Assembly (NCBI GenBank): GCA_027578815.1
Contig: JANBTH010000560.1
Location: 1 to 14,814 of the forward strand
Direction: 5' to 3'
DNA length: 14,814 nucleotides
From: Coemansia sp. RSA 1804
Lineage: Eukaryota; Kickxellomycota; Kickxellomycetes; Kickxellales; Kickxellaceae
In this document: positions 1-7,881 of the stretch, piece by piece
Numbering within the stretch: the stretch's first letter is position 1
Layout of the letters: each line of letters starts with the position of its first letter
Notes under the pieces: model-generated
The model's input: only the letters and a program-made list of their open reading frames with translations
The model's database searches: none
Told to the model about the DNA's origin: nothing
Position numbers and translations under genes: made by a program

Positions 1-702
1 TATGTTGCTCGCGTTGCTGGGCTTGTAGCGACCCAGCTTCAATGTAGACTCCTGCTGCGTATGCGTGCGAGATAAGCGCGTTCAGGCCTTTAACGACTGC
101 TAACGTTAGGCCAGGCTGTCTGTATATCCCACGTGTTGTGAATTTGAGAATGGAGGTAGAGTAAAAGAAAACGCGAAAAATACGTGTCAAGTTAAGGAAA
201 GAAAGCGAGGATGGGGCAGGGGCGCTCGTTTTTCAGAGCATAACAGCAGCAATCGCAGAGTGAGCAATACTAGCGAACATGCCAAAACGTGTTCAAGCCA
301 GTAAGCGGCAACGTTTTTTTTACAGGGCTTGAGCAGAGCGAAAAAATAAACAAAAACAAAAGCACCATTAAGTCAAACAAATTCAGTATTTATTATAGCC
401 TTAATTCTCTCCAATCACAAGGGGCGAGGTTTTTATTGGCAAGCCATTGGTTGTGGAAAAAAAATTACATCTCATTCGCACAGACGCACGTGCCACATAA
501 ATTCAACCCATTCTCATAAGCCATTGGATATGTTGACGAAACCCAGGACTGGTAAACTCCGTGTGCCGCAGCAGCTTCTTTTCATTTATAGTCCTTTCCG
601 AGTAAGCTGTACTCTTGTGCTTCCTTCTTTTGTTTTTATCTCATCCCCCCTCATTTTATACTGTTTTAATATTTACTACTTTGTCCACAGGATTCTATGT
701 AA
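1..702. other. Spacer: TFB3 upstream region, no confident gene
   Basis: No convincing complete gene lies here. Seen: CACGTG palindromes at 130-135 and 487-492, a pyrimidine-rich tract at about 610-690 just before TFB3, and a minus-strand frame open from about 232 down to position 1 that lacks an ATG. In-frame minus-strand ATGs at 280 and 241 are followed at once by a TGA near 235. The minus strand is also pyrimidine-rich at about 140-215, as expected for the promoter or a 5' intron of a leftward gene. I infer that this spacer holds the TFB3 promoter and perhaps the 5' end of a divergent gene cut off by the window. Confidence 0.5.
602..690 (+). other. Possible 5'-UTR intron of TFB3
   Basis: A GTAAGC donor at 602 is identical to the donor of the MTR intron in this window. 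It is followed by a long pyrimidine-rich stretch and a CCACAG acceptor ending at 690, which would give an 89-nt intron ending 12 nt before the TFB3 start codon. Splicing would not extend the protein, because an in-frame TAA lies at 700-702. No strong branch-site match is visible. The size and signals fit; the call is inference without RNA evidence. Confidence 0.3.
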
Positions 703-1743
703 ATGAGCGTTCTGCAATCGGCGCAAAGACAGGAGATTCCTGCATTCCAGAGCGACAAAGACTCATGTCCGCAGTGCAAAAGCGAGCGCTATCTGAACAA
801 AAGCATGAAGCTGCTTGCCGGTCCATGCAAACACAGGATCTGCGAATCTTGTGTGCAACAGATATTTGATGCAGGTCCAGCGCCGTGTCCAGAGTGTCGC
901 CGCATCCTGCGAAAAGCCGAGTTTTATTTGCCCATATTTGAAGATCTAACCGTAGAGAACGAAGTGAGGATTCGCCAGCGAATGGCTTCAACGTACAACA
1001 AGCGCGAGGAGGACTTTAAGACCCTAGCAGACTACAACGCGTACCTCGAGATGGTTGAAGAGCTTACATTCAGTCTGCTCTACGATGTCGACACTGATGA
1101 AACCGAATTTATTATTGAAAAGTACAGACGCGACAACACGGCCAGCATCGAGAAGAACCAGTCGAAATCTCGTCGTGAGGAGCAACTACAGAAACTCATT
1201 TCCGAGCAAGAACGCATAAAGCGCCAGAATCATCGCGAAGAGCTTGCAAAGCAAATTGAAGAGGAGAAGCGCGAGAAAAAGGAGGCAAAAGACAAGCTGA
1301 TCGATGCATTGGCTACGTCTGACAAGGATGCCAAGGAAATTGTCAAAGCAAATATGATTCAGTTGAAAAAGTCGTCATTGAACAACCGCAATTCCGTACA
1401 AAAGTCGCGGTTTGCCATTGACGCATTCCTCGGAAATGCCAACGATGATTTCGACGACGATGCTGAGGCAGAGGAGGATTACGGGCCTTTTGACCCAGCA
1501 GAGTCACCATATATGCCGATGGACGTCGCCCTCAAGGCTAAATACGACGACCCGAATCCGGCCTTTAAACAAGGCAGCCTTGCTGCTGCCGGAATGACTC
1601 GGGAGATCCATCAGCGATACGTGATTGAGGGTGCAATGGCTGGGCTCTTTGCACCTTATCTGCAAGATGAGGTTGCTGAAGGTGGGCCGACTCCAGATAA
1701 CAATGATGAGAGTTCCATGGCAGTAGATGCAATAGTAAGCTAA
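703..1743 (+). CDS. TFB3: TFIIH/CAK assembly subunit Tfb3 (MAT1), RING finger
   Basis: This 346-residue protein is the MAT1/Tfb3 subunit of general transcription factor IIH. In that family it bridges the CDK7-cyclin H kinase module to the XPD/XPB core, acting in the nucleus in transcription initiation and nucleotide-excision repair. A C3HC4 RING is complete near the N-terminus, with ligands C22, C25, C42, H44, C47, C50, C62 and C65. Next comes the family signature YNKREEDF with a conserved YNAYLEMVEE segment (about 100-125). A charged, Glu/Lys/Arg-rich helix that probably forms a coiled coil spans about 150-215, and an acidic stretch (FDDDAEAEEDYGPFDP) at about 250-265 precedes the C-terminal region. 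Length is slightly above yeast (about 320) and human (309). The start is the first in-frame ATG after an in-frame TAA that abuts it (ATGTAAATG at 697-705). Single exon; convergent with the EED-like gene. Confidence 0.93.
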   Translation: MSVLQSAQRQEIPAFQSDKDSCPQCKSERYLNKSMKLLAGPCKHRICESCVQQIFDAGPAPCPECRRILRKAEFYLPIFEDLTVENEVRIRQRMASTYNKREEDFKTLADYNAYLEMVEELTFSLLYDVDTDETEFIIEKYRRDNTASIEKNQSKSRREEQLQKLISEQERIKRQNHREELAKQIEEEKREKKEAKDKLIDALATSDKDAKEIVKANMIQLKKSSLNNRNSVQKSRFAIDAFLGNANDDFDDDAEAEEDYGPFDPAESPYMPMDVALKAKYDDPNPAFKQGSLAAAGMTREIHQRYVIEGAMAGLFAPYLQDEVAEGGPTPDNNDESSMAVDAIVS

Positions 1744-1793
1744 TCGGACCTGTTTATTTTCTTCTTTTGCGAGCGAACCAAGTAAAGTAAGAG

Positions 1794-1799
1794 AATAAA
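1794..1799 (+). terminator. Putative poly(A) signal AATAAA of TFB3
   Basis: A canonical AATAAA hexamer lies about 50 nt after the TFB3 stop codon, in the convergent spacer 1744-1952. Position and strand fit a polyadenylation signal. This is a motif match only. Confidence 0.45.
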
Positions 1800-1824
1800 T
1801 GTATTCAAGATTATTCATTCAACA

Positions 1825-1830
1825 TTTATT
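1825..1830 (-). terminator. Putative poly(A) signal AATAAA of the EED-like gene
   Basis: TTTATT on the plus strand reads AATAAA on the minus strand, about 120 nt past the stop codon of the leftward WD40 gene. With the TFB3 signal some 25 nt away, the two convergent transcripts would end close together or overlap. Motif match only. Confidence 0.35.
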
Positions 1831-1952
1831 GAGCTTTGTTATATAAAAAGATTGGTGCCATGTTGCCACAGTCTATTAGCTTTATCGCCTTTATCTTTGT
1901 TTTTGTTTTGTTTAGAAGAAATGAATAGCAAAAAGTAAAACAGCACATCGGA

Positions 1953-3299
1953 TCATTCTCCAGAGCTGTCTTCTGTTAAGCTATCTTCAGGCTTTTCCCA
2001 CTCGGCAAGCGTCTCGTCATCAATGTAATCGTATCGCCATATAAACCCACCTTCTCCTGTATAGACAATGCTGCGACAGTCTCTTGTAAACACACAAGAC
2101 GTAACAGGACGAACGGACCGCTTATGTCTTAAAGTCCGCACAGACTTGCCACTTTCAATGCAGTATATGCATACCTCGCCACGACTATTTCCAACGCAGA
2201 TGAACTTGTCGTCAAAGCTCACATCAAACCTAGAAACATTGACTCCGTGATTGCGGACACTAAAAGCGCGCACCAGAGAGCTTGTCTGGAGATCCCAATA
2301 TTCAATCCGGCCAGACACGTTCTTGACCAGCAGCTTGGCATTAGCAAAGCGAATGCAGTCGACCGATGACCCAATGCTGCGCCTGCCAGGAACAACTACT
2401 TTGCAGTCGTCTTGTGCGAAATGAAGAGTGTCAATTTGATCGTCTGCATATTCAGGCACAGGCCACTGAGACACTTCGCCCGATGGCGATCCAATAAACA
2501 AAAACTTTCCTTCCGGATGGAACCGCGCTGATGTAGCGTTCTGCTTGTATATGCACAAGCAAACGCCAGTCTGCACAGACCAGAGACGCACTGTTTGGTC
2601 GCTTCCAACCGACGCCAGCAGCCGGTCGTCTGTCGGGTGAGGTTGTAAGTCTACAACGGTATCTGTATGACCAGCGAGAACACGGATCTCGCGCGTCCAC
2701 GCAAGGCTAGCTATATGGACAGCTTTATCCTCTCCAGCAACAGCAAAGAGCGCATCGCCAGGACACCGGATCCAACAGCATGAGCGAAAGGCCATCGTGT
2801 TGTCAGGGTTGAGCTGAAAGTGCGACATGACATCCAAGTGATCACCACAGTTCTCATTGTCGTAGACATTTGCTTGTGTGTGGCCCGTAGTGCACAGAAG
2901 ATTGCTGCTATCCTCTGGATCACGAACCGCAGCACCGCGCTTGTCAAAGGTGCGCTCGTATGAAGGCATGCCGCCCATGCCATGTCCATTGTGGCCCTTG
3001 TCACCAGGATGGTAGAACACCAGCGCTAACTGGGCAATTGTGCCGTTATGGTTTTCACGCACAATCCTGCGCAAACGCAGGTTCCTGAATATATGTTCTT
3101 GTGTCAAAGGCTTGGAATCCCCAGAGGGTTCTGGAGTTTGCTCGTTTGCTTCTGTCTCGGGACTAGCCAAGCGCACACGCTTTGCTGGAGCCTCACTGTC
3201 CTCGCCTCTGTCCAGATCATCGCCCTTCTCGTTCTGGTTCTGGTTCTGGTTCTGTTGCTGCTGCTGCTGTTGCTCTTGTATGTAAACCTCCGCAGTCAT
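1953..3299 (-). CDS. WD40 protein, EED-like (PRC2 subunit candidate)
   Basis: This is a 448-residue WD40 beta-propeller protein, single exon. The start is the ATG at 3299; the frame runs further upstream only through non-ATG codons. The N-terminal ~70 residues look disordered: a Gln run (10-16), an Asn/Gln repeat (17-23), and a basic PAKRVRL (38-44) resembling a nuclear localisation signal. WD-type blades follow to the C-terminus. The clearest are LAGHTDTV...SDQTVRLW (about 208-240), SSVDCIRF...GRIEYW (about 311-335), and the last blade ending FIWRYDYI (about 419-426). The order and spacing of AVAG, GH, HP, VDC, RFD, VGN and IWRWD-like motifs match EED, the scaffold of PRC2 that stimulates H3K27 methylation, better than typical scaffold WD40 proteins. 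LRWD1/ORCA-type propellers are the main alternative. Family assignment is from memory of EED, so it is moderate; WD40 itself is firm. Divergent from MTR, sharing a 469-bp promoter. Confidence 0.6.
   Translation of the reverse strand: MTAEVYIQEQQQQQQQNQNQNQNEKGDDLDRGEDSEAPAKRVRLASPETEANEQTPEPSGDSKPLTQEHIFRNLRLRRIVRENHNGTIAQLALVFYHPGDKGHNGHGMGGMPSYERTFDKRGAAVRDPEDSSNLLCTTGHTQANVYDNENCGDHLDVMSHFQLNPDNTMAFRSCCWIRCPGDALFAVAGEDKAVHIASLAWTREIRVLAGHTDTVVDLQPHPTDDRLLASVGSDQTVRLWSVQTGVCLCIYKQNATSARFHPEGKFLFIGSPSGEVSQWPVPEYADDQIDTLHFAQDDCKVVVPGRRSIGSSVDCIRFANAKLLVKNVSGRIEYWDLQTSSLVRAFSVRNHGVNVSRFDVSFDDKFICVGNSRGEVCIYCIESGKSVRTLRHKRSVRPVTSCVFTRDCRSIVYTGEGGFIWRYDYIDDETLAEWEKPEDSLTEDSSGE
3231..3272. repeat. 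(GTTCTG)4 plus CTG/TTG microsatellite encoding an N/Q tract
   Basis: Four perfect tandem GTTCTG units (3231-3254) run into TTG/CTG triplets (3255-3272). On the minus strand they encode the alternating Asn-Gln stretch and the Gln run at the N-terminus of the EED-like protein. Unit lengths of 6 and 3 keep the frame, so length changes would only alter the disordered tail. Confidence 0.85.
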
Positions 3300-3768
3300 G
3301 TTTGCGGCACGAACCTCTGACAACAAAATAAATGAAAGCAAATTAGCTAAATTCAGTTGTTATTACCAGGAAAGAGAGATAGCGGCAGAAAAGCAAAGTC
3401 ACGTTCGCTCGCAAGACGTGCGTGAAACATACAGCAACACGAAAAACGCGTTGCGCGAAACAACCAATCACCACCAACATCAACCAACGCACGTGATAGT
3501 ATCTGGAATTGGCTGCTTGTTTGTGACTACTAGTGATTCACATCACTGGCGTGACTTGATCGATCAGCCAAGCCTTTGGGCAATGTTTTCGTTGGAAGGC
3601 GAAAGAAAAGGAGAATCGGTTCGTTACTTTTTCGACAAGCTTATTCATTTCCTCTGCTTTATCTGCTGTTTTTCAGTTATTGAGGAATTAAAGGAAAAAC
3701 TTTTGTTATCAACTTTTCTTTTTCTCTAAACCTTTGTGGGTCTGCCAAAGAAGGAACGACAAACAAGA
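3300..3768. promoter_or_regulatory. Divergent promoter between EED-like gene and MTR
   Basis: This 469-bp spacer separates two outward-facing start codons. Visible elements are CACGTGAT at 3490-3497 (ATCACGTG on the minus strand, the Cbf1-type RTCACGTG consensus), CCAAT at 3464-3468, ATTGG (reverse CCAAT) at 3508-3512, a 10-bp palindrome TGATCGATCA at 3557-3566, and a pyrimidine-rich stretch at about 3650-3730 just ahead of the MTR start, as is common near fungal transcription starts. A 143-codon ATG-initiated frame (3298-3729, +) also crosses the region and is discussed separately. Promoter function is inferred from gene orientation. Confidence 0.6.
3490..3497 (-). promoter_or_regulatory. 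Cbf1-type E-box (ATCACGTG) upstream of MTR
   Basis: The site matches RTCACGTG exactly and lies 279 bp upstream of the MTR start codon and 191 bp upstream of the EED-like start. In budding yeast, Cbf1 with Met4/Met28 uses this element to control sulfur-amino-acid genes including methionine synthase, so its position here is functionally sensible. Binding is not shown; other bHLH factors recognise the same core. Confidence 0.4.
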
Positions 3769-6700
3769 ATGGCACCTATTTCAACGGTCCCGACCGGTTT
3801 CGAGAGCCGTCGCGCTGCAACCGAGTACATTGAGAATGAACTGACAAAGCGCATAATGTTTCTTGATGGTAAGCTATGTGGTATATTTTTTTGCAGCCTG
3901 GTTGTGACTGGCCGCCCCACTCTTGCAACTGCAGCAATGGAAACTACTAACACCGAGTTTGCCACATTTACCGGCAACGACAATAGGCGCCATGGGCACG
4001 CAGATCCAGGAGCTACGGCTTTCCGAAGAAGACTTCCGCGGCGACAGGTTTACAGATCACACGCACGATCTCAAAGGGAACAACGATCTGTTGGTTCTTA
4101 CGCAGCCAAAGGCTATCTACCAGATCCACCTCAACTACCTTCTCGCTGGTGCCGATTTTGTCGAAACCAACACGTTTTCGGGAACCACAATCGCCCAGGC
4201 CGACTATGGTATGGAATCGGTCGTGTACGAGCTGAACAAGGTTGCGACGGAGATTGCACGGGATGCATGTGTGGACATGCTGAAGGAGACGCCCGACAGA
4301 CCACGTTTTGTGTGCGGCGCCATCGGCCCTACGAACCGCACCTGTTCCATCTCTCCATCGGTGGAAAATCCAAGCTTCCGCAATGTCACCTTTGACGAGC
4401 TTGTCACGGCCTACACAGAGCAGATCCGCGGTCTGCTGGACGGCGGTGCGGATGTGCTGTTGGTTGAAACGATCTTTGACACGCTCAATGCCAAAGCAGC
4501 ATTGTTTGCCATCGACACGCTTTTTGACGACGGTGTCTACGAGCGTCTTCCAGTGTTTGTGTCGGGCACTATTGTCGACCAGTCGGGACGCACGCTTTCT
4601 GGACAGACCGGCGAGGCCTTTGTCACCAGCGTTTCCCACGCAGAGCCATTAGCTATTGGACTCAACTGTGCACTAGGTGCCAACCAGATGCGGCCGTTTA
4701 TCCAGAACATCTCCAGCTTCACCGCAAAGAACGTAATCTGCTACCCCAATGCAGGCCTTCCTAACACGTTTGGCGAGTATGACGAGTCACCCGAAGCGAT
4801 GGCTGCCAACGTCAGCGTCTTTGCCCGCGAAGGGCTGGTAAACATCCTTGGTGGCTGCTGTGGCACTACGCCCAAGCACATCAAAGCCATACATGATGCC
4901 TGCAAAGACTTTAAGCCCCGTGTAGCAGGCGCCGATATCCGCAAGGAAAAGATGATCCTCAGCGGACTTGAGCCTCTCATTTACGACAAGCACACCAACT
5001 TCCTGAACATTGGCGAGCGCTGCAACGTTGCTGGCTCACGCAAGTTTGCGCGTCACGTTATCAACAACGAGTACGAAGATGCGCTGGCCATTGCGCGGAC
5101 GCAGGTGGAGAACGGTGGCCAAATCATTGACATCAATATGGACGAAGGTATGCTTGACGGCATTGCGGCTATGACAAAGTTCCTTAACCTCATTTCCACC
5201 GAGCCCGACGTGGCCAGGGTGCCGATAATGGTTGACTCGTCCAACTTTAATGTTGTTGAGGCTGGTCTCAAGTGCGCGCAAGGAAAGTGCATTGTCAACA
5301 GCATCAGCTTGAAGGAGGGGGAGGAGGACTTTTTGCGGAAGGCCCGGCTGGTCAAGCGCTACGGCGCTGCAGTGGTGGTGATGGCATTTGACGAGGTCGG
5401 CCAGGCTGTTGACCGCGAGTACAAGTTCAGGGTGTGCGAACGCTCTTACCGTCTGCTTGTCGACAAAGTCGGGTTCAATCCAAACGACATCATCTTTGAT
5501 CCCAACATTTTGACCATCTGCACTGGAATGGAGGAGCACAACAACTATGGCGTCGAGTTCATAGAGGCCACAGCCGACATCAAGGCAAAGCTGCCAGGCG
5601 CAAAAATCTCTGGCGGTGTGTCCAACCTGTCCTTCTCGTTCCGCGGCAAGGAGACTATCCGCCAGGCCATGCACTCGGTGTTTCTGTACCACGCAATCAA
5701 GGCCGGCATGGATATGGGCATTGTCAATCCTGGGTTCTTGACGATCTATGACGAGATTCCCAAGGATCTTTTGGAAATCTGCGAGAATGCGCTCTGGAAC
5801 CGTGATCCGGAATCTACAGAGAAACTTCTCGAGTATGCGCAAACACATGGCAAGGATTCTGTTGCCAAGGGAGAGGAAGAGGAGTGGCGCTCTCATTCTG
5901 TTACAGAGCGCCTGAAGCACGCCTTGGTAAAGGGAATTACAAAGTACGTTGTTGAGGATACCGAGGAGGCGCGCTTGGACAAGGAAAAGTATCCTCGTCC
6001 GCTCAACGTCATTGAGGGCCCACTGATGGATGGTATGAGTGTTGTTGGTGACCTGTTTGGCGCAGGAAAGATGTTCTTGCCGCAAGTTATCAAGTCGGCC
6101 CGAGTGATGAAGAAGGCTGTTGCTCATCTCATCCCCTTCATGGACCAGGAGCGCATTGAAAACCTCGAAAAGATGGGTCACGCTGGTGATGCTGACGATT
6201 CCGACATTTACAACGGCACTGTTGTTATCGCCACCGTCAAAGGCGATGTGCATGACATTGGCAAAAACATTGTTGGCGTTGTGCTTGGGTGCAACAACTA
6301 CAAGGTCGTGGATCTGGGTGTTATGACGCCGTGCGAGAAGATCATTGAGGCAGCTATCCGCGAAAAGGCCGATGTCGTTGGACTCTCCGGCCTAATCACG
6401 CCCTCGCTCGACGAGATGATCCATGTTGCCAAGGAGATGGAGCGCGCCGGCCTCAAGACTCCACTTTTGATTGGCGGCGCCACGACCTCCAAAACACACA
6501 CGGCCGTGAAAATTGCTCCTCGGTACACCCAGCCGGTCATTCATTGTCTGGATGCCTCGCGTTCGGTGGTGGTTGTCTCAAACCTGCTTGACAAGGGGCT
6601 GCGGGATGACTTTGTCGAGGAGGTTGTTGAGGAGTATGATGAGATTAGGGAGGATCACTATGACTCCCTCAAGGACCGCCGGTACTTGAGCCTGGAGGAC

Positions 6701-7690
6701 GCGCGTAGCAAGGGGCACAAGATCGAGTGGGCTCTTCCGGAGAATCTGCCACCTAAACCAAACATGGTTGGCCACAAGGTTTACGAAGACATTGATCTCA
6801 ACCAAGTCTTGCCGTACATTGACTGGAACCCGTTCTTCCAGGTCTGGCAACTCCGCGGCAAGTATCCTAACCGTGGCTATCCCAAGCTCTTCAACGATGC
6901 CACTGTTGGCGAGGAAGCTCGTCGTATTTTTGACGAGGCCCAAGTCATGCTGCGTGATCTTATCAACAACCATCGCATCCGGGCCTCAGCCATTGTCAGC
7001 ATCTTGCCGGCGAATGCCAAGGGCGACGACATTGTAGTGTACAGGGATGAGTCGCGCACCGAGGTTGCTGGGGTGTACTACGGACTCAGACAGCAGGCCG
7101 AGAAGGATAAAGAGAGCAACGATCCTTACATGTGTCTGTCGGACTTTATTGCGCCCGACTCCACAGGTATCCCCGACTACATCGGCAGCATAGCAGCGTC
7201 TGCTGGCTTTGGCGTGGACGAACTAGCACGCAAGTATGAGGCCGACAACGATGACTACTCGGCCATCATGGTCAAGGCGCTTGCCGACCGCTTTGCCGAG
7301 GCACTCACCGAAAAGCTGCACCAGGACATGCGGCGCGAGCTGTGGGGCTTTGCACCCAACGAGTCCCTGGAAACACAGGATCTGCTGAGCATCAAATACC
7401 AGGGTATTCGTCCTGCGCCTGGATACCCGAGCCAGCCCGACCATGCTGAAAAGTCGACCATGTGGAAGCTGGGAAATATCCACGAAACCACCGGAATTGA
7501 GCTCACCGAAAGCCTAATGATGCACCCAGGTGCGTCGGTCTGCGCGCTTGTGTTCGCACACCCAAAGTCGTCCTACTTTGCAGTTGGAAAGATCACAAGG
7601 GAACAGATCGAAGACTATGCCAGTCGCAAGAATACTACAGTCGATGAAGCTGAGACCTGGCTCCGTCCTATTCTTTCGTACGATGTCTAG
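3769..7690 (+). CDS. MTR: Cobalamin-dependent methionine synthase (MetH/MTR)
   Basis: The product (EC 2.1.1.13, cytosolic) moves a methyl group from 5-methyltetrahydrofolate through cobalamin to homocysteine, making methionine. Exons are 3769-3868 and 3987-7690, giving 1267 residues (human 1265, E. coli 1227). Splicing restores the FLDGAMGT motif at residues 31-38. All four modules are present: homocysteine domain (about 23-335) with zinc ligands C261, C324, C325; pterin-binding domain (about 365-630) beginning near NIGERCNVAG; cobalamin module (about 665-905) with D787-x-H789-x-x-G792, where H789 is the lower axial cobalt ligand, plus LSGL (833-836) and GG (863-864); and the reactivation domain (about 925-1267) with RPAPGY (1175-1180) for S-adenosylmethionine. 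No landmark residue is missing. Sequence is animal-like throughout (DYIDW, WQLRGKYPNRG, GYPSQPDH), arguing for old eukaryotic inheritance. Codons are more biased than in neighbours. Start: first ATG, A at -3. Confidence 0.97.
3869..3986 (+). other. Spliceosomal intron of MTR
   Basis: This 118-nt intron has a GTAAGC donor, a perfect TACTAAC branch site at 3945-3951 and a CAATAG acceptor 36 nt past the branch adenosine. It splits the glycine codon of the conserved LDG-AMGT motif (phase 1). Without removal the N-terminal residues and the homocysteine domain are in different frames. Family conservation across the joint makes the boundaries nearly certain. Confidence 0.93.
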
Positions 7691-7881
7691 AGAAGAGATT
7701 CTTTTTACGTCATAGCAATCCATATATAGCAAAAATAACAAAATGCGAGTGCTTTTTTCCCGCTCAACATTAAATGGCAAGTGAGTTTTTTTTGTATCGG
7801 TTATATTGACAAGAGTGTTACTTTTTTTAACTAGAAAATAGAGAAAATATAGTTTCTTTCCTCTGACAAAGCCAGCTCCGT
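7691..7881. other. Convergent 3' spacer, MTR and uL11m
   Basis: An A/T-rich 191-bp gap between two facing stop codons. There is no AATAAA on either strand; ATTAAA at 7769-7774 is a weak candidate signal for MTR. Several T runs are present. No gene is seen. Confidence 0.5.

Noticed and set aside
289..519. 76-codon plus-strand frame upstream of TFB3
   Set aside because: It begins with GTG, not ATG, lies in A-rich spacer DNA and has no recognisable domain.
524..706. 60-codon frame that could join to TFB3 across a 602-690 intron
   Set aside because: It starts at TTG (the first ATG is at 530), and after splicing at 690 the frame meets TAA at 700-702, so it cannot extend TFB3.
3923..3986. N-terminal extension of the MTR exon-2 frame
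   Set aside because: The upstream start is TTG inside the intron. Splicing at 3868/3987 restores the conserved LDGAMGT motif, so the true start is 3769.
4013..4639. 208-codon minus-strand open frame
   Set aside because: Antisense to the homocysteine domain of MTR; no recognisable protein features.
5036..6253. 405-codon open frame on the minus strand
   Set aside because: It is antisense to the middle of MTR, whose sequence is conserved family-wide; the antisense product resembles no family I know and reflects codon bias of the sense gene.
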